DNA of 16,271 nucleotides, taken from the NCBI GenBank assembly GCA_950059165.1, contig CATLUC010000028.1, positions 1 to 16,271 of the forward strand, read 5' to 3'. Positions 1 to 8,237 of this stretch are shown one piece after another; the first letter of the stretch is position 1; every line of letters starts with the position of its first letter. Made by a program: the position numbers and the translations under genes. The stretch comes from an uncultured Clostridium sp. (GTDB lineage Bacteria; Bacillota; Clostridia; TANB77; CAG-508). Under the pieces are notes generated by a model. The model was not told the DNA's origin. It made no database searches and saw only the letters and a program-made list of their open reading frames with translations.

Positions 1-387
1 GTGATGAAAATAAAATGATTTTTCAATCAATTATTAGAAAGTTAAGACAAGTAGATGGAATTGAGGTTTTAGATGTTTCTCATATGTCAAGAAAGACAAT
101 TAAACAAGGTACAGAAGAAAAAGTGATTGAATATTATTATACAGAAATTGGGGCAAAAAATGTAGATAAATGGGAAGCAATAGAATATTTGATTAAAGAA
201 AAAAACATTTCAAAAGAAGAAGTAATAGCAATAGGAGATAATGTTAATGATAAAAAAATGATACAAGAAGCAGGTTTGGGAGTTGCAATGGAACGGTAGT
301 ACACCACAAATTACACAAATTGCAGATTATATAACAACATCTAATCAAGATGAAGGTGTAGCAAAAGTGTTAGAAAAATTCTGTTAA
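1..387 (+). CDS. Cof-type HAD-superfamily hydrolase, C-terminal part (5' end outside window; one CGG recoding site)
   Basis: This is the C-terminal part of a Cof/HAD-IIB phosphatase, a cytosolic enzyme that typically removes phosphate from sugar phosphates or similar metabolites. The visible hallmarks are the motif III lysine in KNVDKWEAI and the motif IV acidic cluster in AIGDNVNDKKM, followed by AGLGVAM. In a plain translation the protein ends at a TAG (297-299) straight after CGG 294-296. Skipping the C gives GSTPQITQIADYI and then DEGVAKVLEKFC, ending at TAA 385-387, which is the normal C-terminus of this family (usually GVAM followed by a small residue, then STP, then an IADY and GVA..LEK tail). 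I therefore annotate one gene through the CGG. The frame is open to the left edge of the window, so the start and the N-terminal DxD motif are not visible. The substrate cannot be told from this part. Confidence 0.85.
294..296 (+). other. CGG recoding site 1 (HAD hydrolase)
   Basis: Context GAA CGG TAG. Zero-frame reading stops at the next codon. Skipping C294 gives GAA GGT AGT and restores the conserved family C-terminus (EGSTPQ). The restored glycine codon is GGT. Confidence 0.85.
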
Positions 388-398
388 AAATTTTATTT

Positions 399-547
399 TT
401 TTTTCAATACCATTGGTCGTAATGCTACGGTGTTAAAATAAATGAAAGATTTTGTGCATCTAAGCTTGTAACTAGAAAACCTTAGCTTGTCCAAAATCTG
501 TAATGGTTTTTAAAACCGTAGCATTACGACCAATGGTATTGAAAAAA
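399..547. repeat. 149-bp nested inverted repeat, MITE-like or structured RNA
   Basis: The arms 399-431 and 515-547 are perfect inverted complements over 33 bp (T6 then caataccattggtcgtaatg and onward). After one mismatch the pairing continues with 433-438 against 508-513. A second inner pair, 447-454 with 492-499 (agattttg/caaaatct), and a short third, 460-464 with 481-485, make the whole element one long imperfect hairpin. It lies between the HAD gene and the pilus operon and contains no ORF. A miniature inverted-repeat element is the likeliest reading. A strong terminator (the right arm is followed by no long T run on the plus strand, but T6-T9 flanks the left arm on the minus strand) or a structured RNA is possible. 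I saw no clear target-site duplication. Confidence 0.75.
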
Positions 548-618
548 GTCAAAATTTCCAAGTTATATTACAAAAATGTTACAGCACTATTAACTTTTTG
601 TAACAATAATCAAATATG

Positions 619-647
619 TTGATTTTGAGTGACATTTGGTATAAAAT
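619..647 (+). promoter_or_regulatory. Probable sigma-A promoter of the pilus-like operon
   Basis: TTGATT (619-624), a 17-bp spacer and TAAAAT (642-647) lie about 60 bp upstream of the first operon gene, in the only sizeable gap before it. The rest of the 388-708 gap holds the inverted repeat and AT-rich sequence with no other recognisable feature. This is consensus matching only. Confidence 0.5.
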
Positions 648-708
648 AAAATAGATGGATATTTTGTAGAAAAATATATAAAAAATAAATGTTAAGGAGG
701 AATTTGTC

Positions 709-1803
709 ATGGCAACAAATCCAATGCAAAGAAAAGCAAGAAATTCATTTTTATTAGGAATGTTAATAATGTTATTAATATCTGGAATTATAATAGCATT
801 GTTATTTATGCAGTTAATGAATAAAAACAAAAAGGAACAAGAAGAACTAGGAAAGAGTGTAAATGTATATACATTGAATCAGGATGTAAGTTCAGGGCAA
901 GTTATTACAAATGATATGCTAAGCAAACAAGTTGTAAGTGAAAAACTTGTGCCAGGTAATGCAACAAGTGATATTACAGTAATTGAAAATTATGCACTTC
1001 AAGATAAAGAAGGAAACGAAATTTATACAAAAATAAGAAATAATGAATCTAAATTATATGTAAGAAAAGATGGTAATGAATACGAAATACAACAAGAAGA
1101 AGAAACAGACAATTATTATATTAATAAAGGTAATAACAAAGAATATCTAGAATTAAACAGCATACCATTAGTAGCAAAAGTTAATATGAAGAAAAACACA
1201 GTAATTACAACAGAATTATTAAGCAAAAGTGATAGTGTTATGCAAGATGATGTTAGGAAACAACAATATAATATGATTATATTGCCAATGGATTTAGCAA
1301 CAGGAGATTATGTAGATGTTAGATTCATGTTGCCATCTGGACAAGATTATATAGTAGTTAGTAAAAAAGAAGTAGAAATACCACAAGTTGGTGGAGTTGA
1401 TTCAGAAGATACAGTTTGGATAAACCTTACAGAAGATGAAATACTACATATGAGTTGCTCAATTGTAGAAGCTTTCCAAATACCAGGTTCTAAATTATAC
1501 ATAACAAAATATACAGAACCAGGAATGCAAAATGCAGCAACACCAACATATCCATTAAATGAAAGTACCACTGCATTATTAACAAGTAATCCAAATATAT
1601 TAGAAAAAGCAATGAATGCAATAAGAACAAGATACAGCAATAATAATGCATCAGGTTTAAGAAATGAACATATTAATAGTGTTATTAGCAATCAAGGAGA
1701 ACAAGCACAAACAAATTTAGAAACAAAAATGCAAGAAAGTAATGCTAACTCTAAAACAGATAGAAAAGAATACTTAGATGCTCTATCAGGAGTAATAGAG
1801 TAA
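709..1803 (+). CDS. CpaB/RcpC-like SAF-domain membrane protein (Tad pilus assembly)
   Basis: A 364-residue protein with a basic N-terminus and one membrane segment (about residues 14-36), followed by an extracytoplasmic part. Residues about 51-80 (VNVYTLNQDVSSGQVITNDM and onward) look like an SAF domain. A second, related segment follows at about 152-180 (IPLVAKVNMKKNTVITTEL), and a region with ATGDYVDVRFMLPSG at about 197-211 matches the downstream part of CpaB-like proteins. CpaB/RcpC proteins belong to Tad/Flp pilus machineries and in Gram-negatives support the secretin. No secretin is seen here, as expected for a monoderm, so the role is probably envelope anchoring. An acidic, polar insertion (about 100-150) separates the two SAF-like parts. 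A strong AAGGAGG lies just ahead of the ATG. It is the first gene of the cluster. The family call is firm, the exact role inferred. Confidence 0.75.
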   Translation: MATNPMQRKARNSFLLGMLIMLLISGIIIALLFMQLMNKNKKEQEELGKSVNVYTLNQDVSSGQVITNDMLSKQVVSEKLVPGNATSDITVIENYALQDKEGNEIYTKIRNNESKLYVRKDGNEYEIQQEEETDNYYINKGNNKEYLELNSIPLVAKVNMKKNTVITTELLSKSDSVMQDDVRKQQYNMIILPMDLATGDYVDVRFMLPSGQDYIVVSKKEVEIPQVGGVDSEDTVWINLTEDEILHMSCSIVEAFQIPGSKLYITKYTEPGMQNAATPTYPLNESTTALLTSNPNILEKAMNAIRTRYSNNNASGLRNEHINSVISNQGEQAQTNLETKMQESNANSKTDRKEYLDALSGVIE

Positions 1804-1819
1804 AAAGGAGAGAGAACGA

Positions 1820-2518
1820 ATGAAAAAGATAGGGTTCATAGGAGCATATGATAAGACAGATATGATCTTATATGTAGCAAAAATATTAACAATGTTAGAA
1901 CAAAAAGTATTAATTATGGATTCTACCATAAACCAAAAAGCTAGATATATTATACCAGCAATAAGTCCAGCTATGAAATATGTTACAGACTTTGAAGATA
2001 TTGACATAGCAGTAGGCTTTTTAAGCATAAATGACATGAAAAATTATCTAGGATTAGGAGAAGAACAAGAACTAGAATATGATTTCATATTAATAGATAC
2101 AGACAATGAAAAAGGATTTAACAATTTTTCTTTATCAAATGCTCAAAAGAACTATTTTGTGACTTCATTTGATAACTATTCATTAAAAAAAGGATTGGAA
2201 ATTTTAAGTGGTATGCAAGAAGTAATGAGTTTAACTAAAGTTTTATTCTCAAAAGATATGATAAAAGAAGAAGATGATTATTTGAATTTCCTTTCTTTAG
2301 GACATAAAGTAATATGGAATGAATACAGAATATATTTCCCAATTGAAAATGGAGATTTAAGTGTTATTTATGAAAACCAAAGACTTGCAAAAATAAAATT
2401 CAAAAAATTAAGTGTGCAATATAAAGATGGTTTAGTTTGCATAGCACAAGAAATCCTTACAGATGTGAGTGAAGCTAATATTAGAAAAATAATAAAAAAT
2501 ATTGAAAAAGGGGCATGA
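1820..2518 (+). CDS. ParA/MinD-like protein without a Walker A motif (probable pseudo-ATPase)
   Basis: A 232-residue soluble protein. The N-terminal strand MKKIGFIGAYDKTDMILYVA has the layout of a ParA/MinD/CpaE fold, but where the P-loop should be (GKGGxGKT type) it reads GAYDKTDM, so the nucleotide-binding lysine and glycines are missing. The following MLEQKVLIMDST and the YDFILIDTDNEKGF segment at about 90 match the second strand and the Walker-B strand of such folds. It sits directly ahead of a ParA-like gene that does have a P-loop, and its TGA (2516-2518) lies only 31 nt before that gene's chosen start. I infer a regulatory or heterodimer partner of the downstream ATPase, in the place CpaE/TadZ takes in Tad systems. 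The function is unproven. Confidence 0.55.
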   Translation: MKKIGFIGAYDKTDMILYVAKILTMLEQKVLIMDSTINQKARYIIPAISPAMKYVTDFEDIDIAVGFLSINDMKNYLGLGEEQELEYDFILIDTDNEKGFNNFSLSNAQKNYFVTSFDNYSLKKGLEILSGMQEVMSLTKVLFSKDMIKEEDDYLNFLSLGHKVIWNEYRIYFPIENGDLSVIYENQRLAKIKFKKLSVQYKDGLVCIAQEILTDVSEANIRKIIKNIEKGA

Positions 2519-2549
2519 TTTGCACACTTTTATGGAAGGAATGAAAAAT

Positions 2550-3377
2550 ATGTCAATTGTAACTTTTTGGAATAATGGTACAGAACAAACAGGAAAAACT
2601 TTATCAATAGTAGCAATTGCTACACATTTAGCAATAGAACACAATTATAGAATTCTAGTTATTACAACAGGATATAAAGATAATAATTTGGATAATTGTT
2701 ATTGGCAACAAACAAATGATAAAAAAAGTAGAGGTCTATTTGGACCAAATACTAGTATGGAAATGGAAGAAGGCATTGCTGGACTTGCTAAAATAATGAA
2801 AAGCAATAAATTAGCACCAGAACATATTACAAATTATACTAAAATTATTTTTAAAGATAGGCTAGAAATATTACCAACATTTAAAGGTGAACGAGATGAA
2901 TATGAAGATTTAAGAAGATATTATCCAGACATCATAAGTTTAGCAAATAATTACTACGATTTAGTATTAGTAGACTTAGATAAACAAGTACATGATGATG
3001 TGGCAGATACAATTTTAGAAGGTTCTAATCTTATTGTAGTAAACTTAAGTCAAAGATTAACAACTATAAACCAATTTATACAAAAAAGAGAAGAAAAACC
3101 AATACTAAAATCTAAAAAGGCATTACTATTAATTGGAAAATATGATAAATTTTCAAAATACAATATCAAAAATATATCAAGATATTTAGGTGAAAAAAAC
3201 AAAGTTTCAACAATTCCATATAACACATTATTTTTTGAAGCATGTGAAGAAGCTAAAGTACCAGATTTGTTTTTAAGCCTTAGAAATGTAGGAGAAGATG
3301 ACAGAAATGGGTTCTTTTTATCAGAAGTAAAAAGAACAGTAGATAACATTATATATCGATTAGAAATTGTAAGATAA
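2550..3377 (+). CDS. ParA/MinD-like P-loop ATPase (CpaE/TadZ position)
   Basis: A 275-residue cytoplasmic ATPase. A deviant Walker A, NNGTEQTGKTLS, lies at residues 8-19 with the lysine at 16; the segment YDLVLVDLDKQ matches the Walker-B strand, and the later LIVVNLSQ fits the fold. Members of this family in Tad operons (TadZ/CpaE) place the pilus machinery at a site in the cell. Upstream in-frame starts exist, but GGAAGGA at 2534-2540 with 9-nt spacing supports ATG 2550, and MSIVTFW begins the fold exactly where ParA proteins normally begin. It lies between the pseudo-ATPase and the secretion ATPase, on the same strand. Confidence 0.65.
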   Translation: MSIVTFWNNGTEQTGKTLSIVAIATHLAIEHNYRILVITTGYKDNNLDNCYWQQTNDKKSRGLFGPNTSMEMEEGIAGLAKIMKSNKLAPEHITNYTKIIFKDRLEILPTFKGERDEYEDLRRYYPDIISLANNYYDLVLVDLDKQVHDDVADTILEGSNLIVVNLSQRLTTINQFIQKREEKPILKSKKALLLIGKYDKFSKYNIKNISRYLGEKNKVSTIPYNTLFFEACEEAKVPDLFLSLRNVGEDDRNGFFLSEVKRTVDNIIYRLEIVR

Positions 3378-3399
3378 AAGGTGTAAGGAGGGAACCTAA

Positions 3400-5363
3400 A
3401 TGACCATAACAAACATCGTATTAATACTAGTAGTAATAGGAATTGCTATTTATGTTATTCAAAGTAGTATTAAGAAAAAGAAAAATGCAGAAGTCGAGGT
3501 TCAAGTGGATGTAGATGATAAAACCTACACCATAGAAAAAATGATTGAATTTGTAAAAAGAAGGTTAGATGAAATTACAAAAATTAACCTTTATGATATA
3601 GGACTTTCTGAAGAAGAATTAAAAAGAAGAAAAAATAAAAAATATGAATTAAAAAAAGCTTTAAAAGGCTGTACATATGGAGATGTTAATGACAAAAAAT
3701 ATGTAAAGGAATTGATTTTTGATTTATTAGAAAAAGAATATGGAGTAACAGAAAGTAATATATCAAAAGCTATTTCGTTTGATGTACCATCACTTTTAAC
3801 AGCACAAGATAAGTTCGATATATTAATTTACACCTATAAAAAAGAATTTGGTTATGAAGCTTTAACAGAGATAATCAAAAAATATAATTTAGCAACATTA
3901 AAATATGTAGAGGGAGAAACAAAACCATCTTATGTTATAACTTGTCAAGAAATAGAAGATATATATGAAAAAGAAAATATAGTATTAAACTTTGCAGATA
4001 AATTAAGTGTTGTAGTACAAAGAATTTATCAACATTATAAAGGATATAGTAGTATTGACGAAGTAAGAGATATGAATATAGATGGAATATCTGGTCGGAG
4101 TATCAGGACTTCCAGAAAGTTTCTTAAGTCAAGTAGCACAAGCAGATGGTGATTATTTAGAACAAGTTGCAGAACATAAAGTTCCAAGAGCTTGTGATAG
4201 TATTTGGATATTTTTCCAAGGTAAGTCAATTCGTTTAGAATTCTTATCTTTTGGAACAGAGGCAGAGTTAAAAAGAGTATGTCAAAATATTTATAAATAC
4301 AATAACCCAGGACAATTATCAGATACAAATGGTTATAAGATTAATGAAATGAAAGATGGTTCTCGTGTTGTTGTTGTAAGACCAAGCTTTTCAGAAACAT
4401 GGGCATTTTTCGTAAGAAAATTTGACGTTAAACGTTCAACACTAGAACAATGGTTTAAAGGTGAACCAGGAAGTAGTGAATCTATTGAATTGTTAAAATA
4501 CCTAGTAAAAGGAGCAAGAATTATATCAATTACTGGTGAGCAAGGTTGTGGTAAAACAACAATGCTTATGGGTATGATAGAAAACATATATGAAACAATG
4601 AATATACGTGTTCAGGAAACTGCATTCGAGCTTCACTTAAGAAAAATATATCCAACAAGAAACATTTTAACATTTAGAGAAACAGAAACTATTTCAGGAC
4701 AAGAGGGATTAGACGTTCAAAAGAAAACTGACGGTTCTGTAAATATCATCCGGAGAGGTTGCAACAGACCCTGTAGCATCTTGGATGATACAAGCAGCCC
4801 AAGTTGCTTCTAAGTTTACATTATTTACACACCATGCTAAAACATTTCCAAACTTAGTAACAGCACTTAGAAACTCAATGCTTCGTGCAGGAGTATTTAA
4901 AAACGAAAAAACAGCAGAAGAGCAAGTTGTACAAGTATTAAACTTTGACATCCACTTAACAAAAGACTTTAGAGGAAAAAGATATGTTGAAAGAATTACA
5001 GAATGTATCCCAGTAGAAGAAAAAAATGAATATACATTTGACCATAGAAAAGAAAAAACATTAGAGGGAAAATTCGACAAATTCTTTGATAATGCAACAC
5101 ACTATTTTGAAAAAATAACAGATAGACAATTATATATCCATAGAAATATATTAGAATATGTAGATGGAGAATATGTAATCACAAACCCAATTACAGAACC
5201 AAATTTAAAAGGCATGAGAGAAAATATGGATGATAATGATTTAGAAAAATTCGATAAATTTGTGGAAAGACATTGGGGAGATAGGGTTCATCAAAGTGTA
5301 GAAGTAAGCGCATCAGATGAAGAACCAAAAAGACGTGGAAGAAAGCCAAAAACAGAAGTTTAA
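3400..5363 (+). CDS. Tad/CpaF-type secretion ATPase, read through two CGG recoding sites
   Basis: A 653-residue product when the C of CGG 4096 and CGG 4751 is skipped. It would power pilin assembly or secretion at the membrane. It has an N-terminal membrane segment (about residues 3-22), a helical domain, and a GspE/CpaF core with Walker A GEQGCGKT (residues 379-386, lysine 385). Further on come the Walker-B-region IIGEVATDP, whose glycine 451 comes from the second recoding site, and FTLFTHHAKT (histidines 477-478), matching the conserved T-H-A region of CpaF. The first site restores ISGGVSGLP (glycine 233). Plain translation would give pieces of 250, about 240 and about 190 residues, splitting the P-loop from the Walker-B region. 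The tail is basic (KRRGRKPK). A strong AGGAGG precedes ATG 3400. The neighbours (ParA-like proteins, TadB/C-like platform) fit this role. No other defect was seen. Confidence 0.85.
4096..4098 (+). other. CGG recoding site 2 (secretion ATPase)
   Basis: Context GGT CGG AGT. Zero frame ends at 4152. The +1 frame is blocked by TAG 4079-4081, so the switch must fall between 4082 and 4152. Skipping C4096 gives ISGGVSGLPESF with glycine codon GGA. Confidence 0.88.
4751..4753 (+). other. CGG recoding site 3 (secretion ATPase, Walker-B region)
   Basis: Context ATC CGG AGA. The destination frame is closed by TAA 4740-4742 and the incoming frame stops at 4813, so the switch must lie within about 70 nt. 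Skipping C4751 restores VNIIGEVATDP, the conserved glycine-glutamate region of CpaF-type ATPases. Confidence 0.9.
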
Positions 5364-5390
5364 AATAGAAAAAGAGGTGAGATTTTAGCA

Positions 5391-7466
5391 GTGAATAGCA
5401 ATATTTTACTTTATTTAGTAGGTGGTACTGGAGCAGCATTTGTCCTTTTAATATTGATATATTTAAAGATATCAAAAAAAATGCAAAAGTCAGAATATAA
5501 GAAAATTCAACAATTACAAAAAGGAACAAAGAGAAATAATTTTTCAACAGAAGTACTATATCAAAAATTGTATTTAACCTATATAAAGATACCATTTGTA
5601 AAAAGATATGCTTTAAAAATAAGAAGAAGACTAGAAATTATTAATATTGATGATGAATATAACACTAGAAAAGGAACAGCTAAAATCTTAACTAGAGCAA
5701 TTATTGTTATAGTACCAGTATTTCTTTTTACTATTATAATAACATCATCTAATATGCTTCTAATGGCTATATTACTTATATTTGAAGTGTTTATGATTGA
5801 CACATTAATAGATGGTTCTGTTGATAAAATAGATAATAATATCTTAAAAGAACAAATAGACTTTTTTGCAGAAATTAGACATGCATATCATGAATTTAAC
5901 ATGGTGGAAGAAGCAATTTATCAGGTGTCACAAGATGAAGAAATGAATGTTTCAAGACAAGGTGAGAAAATATATGAAATATTAATTTCAAATGACCCAG
6001 AAATGGAACTAGAAAAATATTATGATATTGCACCAAATAGCTTTTTAAAAGAATTTGCAGGAGTTTCATATTTAACAAAAGAATTTGGAGATAGAAAAGT
6101 AAATGGAGCATCTTTATATTTAAAAAATATAAATAATATAACACAAGAAATGCAATTAGAAATTTTAAAAAGAGATAAGCTAAATTACGTGTTTCAAAGT
6201 TTATCAATGATTTCAATTGCACCAGTTCTATTATTAGAGCCACTTAAAAATTGGGCAATTAGCAATTTCTCATTTGTAGCTGATTGGTATCAAGGAAAAG
6301 CTGGAATGATAGTACAAATTTTAATTTTGATTATTGCTTTTGCATCTTATGTTTTAATTAGAAAATTAAAAGATAATGGATCAACAGGAATGAACGTTAA
6401 AAATACAGAAAATCCATGGCAAGCAAGATTATACAAAAAAGCACCAATTAGAAAAATAGTAGATTTATTTATACCAAAAAAAGGAACTAAAGAATATAGA
6501 AAAGTACAACAAAACTTAAAAGATGCAGCATCTCCATTAAAAATGGAATGGTTATACATAAACAGAATAACAATGGCAATAATTACTTGTTTTGCTTCAA
6601 TATTTCTATTTTCACAATTACACATAATAGCAGTTAATTTTGTTTACACAGAACCAACAGCAGATTATGATATTATTGGTGGAATGTCAGAAAAAGACAC
6701 CAAAAAGGGAATGGAAATAACTGAGCAAGATAATAAAATATTAGACCAGTTTAGGGGAAAACCAAATACAAAAACAGCTGAAATAAAAAGAGCAGTACAA
6801 AGACTTAAATATTATCAAGATGCAGAAGAAGAAGAAATTAATGTAGCAGTAAAAAGGATTGAAGATAAACTAAAGATTATTAATAGTGAATATATGCAAT
6901 GGTTTGAATTATTATTAGCTTTTGTATTTGCTGTAATTGCTTATATGGCACCAATTGCATTACTAATGTTCCAAGTTAAAATGAGACAATTGGAAATGGA
7001 AGATGAGGTTATGCAGTTCCAAACTATCATTTTAATGTTAATGAGAATTGAAAGGGTAAATGTTGAAATAATTTTAGAATGGCTAGAAAGATATTCAAAT
7101 ATATTTAAAGCACCAATTACAAAATGTGTGAACAACTATGAAGCAGGAGCATGGGAAGCATTAGAAACAATGAAGGAAGAAGTAAGTTATACACAATTTA
7201 TTAGAATTATTGAAAGCTTACAAGCAGCAGTAGAAAAAATTCCGATTACAGATGCATTTGATGAGCTAGATTCAGAAAGAGACTACTACCAAGAAAAAAG
7301 AAAAGAATCAAATGAAAGATTAATTAAAAGAAAAGGAATGATAGGAAAAGGAATAGGATTTGCTCCAATGGTTTGCTTGTTTGTAGGTTACCTAATTGTT
7401 CCACTTGTATTTATTGGATTAACAAGTATGTCAACATCATTTAGCTCAATGTCTGCAATGAAATAA
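5391..7466 (+). CDS. Two-domain TadB/TadC-like inner-membrane platform protein
   Basis: A 691-residue multi-pass membrane protein with two T2SSF-like units in one chain. The N-terminal unit has a membrane segment at about 5-27, a hydrophobic pair at about 100-140, the cytoplasmic motif IDFFAEIRHAYHEFNMVEEA, and more membrane segments near 270-330. The C-terminal unit has hydrophobic stretches near 390-420 and 505-530, the matching motif FQTIILMLMRIERVNVEIIL, and a last segment KGIGFAPMVCLFVGYLIVPL. In Tad systems TadB and TadC are separate proteins of about 300 residues that form the platform driven by the ATPase. The length and the two units suggest a TadB-TadC fusion. The start is GTG 5391 with AGAGGTGAG about 10 nt upstream. 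No in-frame CGG was seen. Confidence 0.75.
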   Translation: MNSNILLYLVGGTGAAFVLLILIYLKISKKMQKSEYKKIQQLQKGTKRNNFSTEVLYQKLYLTYIKIPFVKRYALKIRRRLEIINIDDEYNTRKGTAKILTRAIIVIVPVFLFTIIITSSNMLLMAILLIFEVFMIDTLIDGSVDKIDNNILKEQIDFFAEIRHAYHEFNMVEEAIYQVSQDEEMNVSRQGEKIYEILISNDPEMELEKYYDIAPNSFLKEFAGVSYLTKEFGDRKVNGASLYLKNINNITQEMQLEILKRDKLNYVFQSLSMISIAPVLLLEPLKNWAISNFSFVADWYQGKAGMIVQILILIIAFASYVLIRKLKDNGSTGMNVKNTENPWQARLYKKAPIRKIVDLFIPKKGTKEYRKVQQNLKDAASPLKMEWLYINRITMAIITCFASIFLFSQLHIIAVNFVYTEPTADYDIIGGMSEKDTKKGMEITEQDNKILDQFRGKPNTKTAEIKRAVQRLKYYQDAEEEEINVAVKRIEDKLKIINSEYMQWFELLLAFVFAVIAYMAPIALLMFQVKMRQLEMEDEVMQFQTIILMLMRIERVNVEIILEWLERYSNIFKAPITKCVNNYEAGAWEALETMKEEVSYTQFIRIIESLQAAVEKIPITDAFDELDSERDYYQEKRKESNERLIKRKGMIGKGIGFAPMVCLFVGYLIVPLVFIGLTSMSTSFSSMSAMK

Positions 7467-7475
7467 GGAGAAAAG

Positions 7476-7505
7476 GTTTAAAAATAATTACAATTTTTTT
7501 TAAAC
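7476..7505 (+). other. Weak AT-rich hairpin between the platform gene and the first pilin-like gene
   Basis: Arms 7476-7484 (gtttaaaaa) and 7497-7505 (tttttaaac) pair over 9 bp, almost all A-T. It could reduce read-through or set mRNA processing between the machinery genes and the pilin-like genes. No T run follows, so it is not a clear terminator. Confidence 0.25.
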
Positions 7506-7538
7506 TAGAGTTGTGCCTAGAAAGGAATGTAATTAAGT

Positions 7539-8217
7539 ATGGAAAATGCATCAAAAGCTTTACTTATGGCAGCAGGAGTATTAATTGCCTTGCTAATAAT
7601 TGGGCTTCTACTATATATGTTTAGCAGTATGTCAAATACGCAAAAAGAAGGAGTACAAACAGCAAGAGAATCACAAGTAATAGAATTTAACAACCAATTT
7701 ACATCATATATGAGAGACAATATAAGAGGGAGTGACATGATATCACTAATAAACAGAGTTTCAGATTACAATAAAAGAAAAGGAGACAATAGTGAAGAAA
7801 AGTATCAACAATTTAATATAACTATTACTCGGAATAGAAGTAAGTAAAAAAACAGTTTTATATGATGAAAAAGATCCAAAATTAGTAAAAACAAGTTATA
7901 ATCAAACTAATATTAATACACTAACAGAGCCAATACAAAAATTAGAAAGGAAATATAATTCTAAAAATATTATAACAAATTTGTCGAGTAATATTTCTCA
8001 AGTAATGGATTCAGAAGAAAAAGCACAAAAGTTATTACCAAAACAACTTTCAGAATATGGTGGATATGATCAAGTAAAAAAAGATACAGCACAATGTTAT
8101 CAATATTCACAATTTAAAAGATTATATTTTAATTGTATTCAAGATGCAACAGAGTATAATAAAGATACAGGAAGAATAATAAAAATGGAATTTATCTGTA
8201 CAAATAAATTAGGATAA
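7539..8217 (+). CDS. Pilin-like membrane-anchored protein 1 (MENASKAL family), one CGG recoding site
   Basis: A 225-residue product when C7830 is skipped. It starts with the cluster signature MENASKALLMAAGVL and one hydrophobic segment (about residues 8-30), followed by a polar extracellular part: the layout of a pilin-like or pseudopilin protein without a long signal peptide. Plain translation gives a 102-residue piece ending soon after TITR. Recoding gives TITGIEVSKKTVLYDEK and continues to a C-terminal YFNCIQDATEYNKDTGRIIK. That end resembles the C-terminus of the next paralogue (YDCNVEYSSVTGRVYKVIF) and of the 8867 gene (FKCTKLEYHKKTNKVKYML), so the two halves belong together. The middle shares the FN.QF..Y....G..M..LI pattern with its paralogues. 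The function is inferred from position in a Tad-type cluster. Confidence 0.75.
7830..7832 (+). other. CGG recoding site 4 (pilin-like 1)
   Basis: Context ACT CGG AAT. Zero frame stops at 7845-7847. Skipping C7830 gives TITGIEVSKK and opens the rest of the protein to 8217. The glycine codon is GGA. Confidence 0.87.
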
Positions 8218-8237
8218 AATAAATAAGGAGAAAAAGT

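Noticed and set aside
388..708. Small minus-strand reading frame overlapping 579-830
   Set aside because: It is an AT-rich, low-complexity reverse shadow of the promoter and the start of the CpaB-like gene, with no convincing ribosome binding site or homology.
3400..5363. Secretion ATPase as a pseudogene broken into three pieces
   Set aside because: Both breaks follow the same in-phase CGG rule as in five other genes. There are no other disruptions, and all catalytic motifs are preserved once the C is skipped.
5191..5595. Minus-strand ORF across the ATPase/platform junction
   Set aside because: Its hydrophobic, low-complexity translation is a reverse-strand shadow of two well-supported plus-strand genes.
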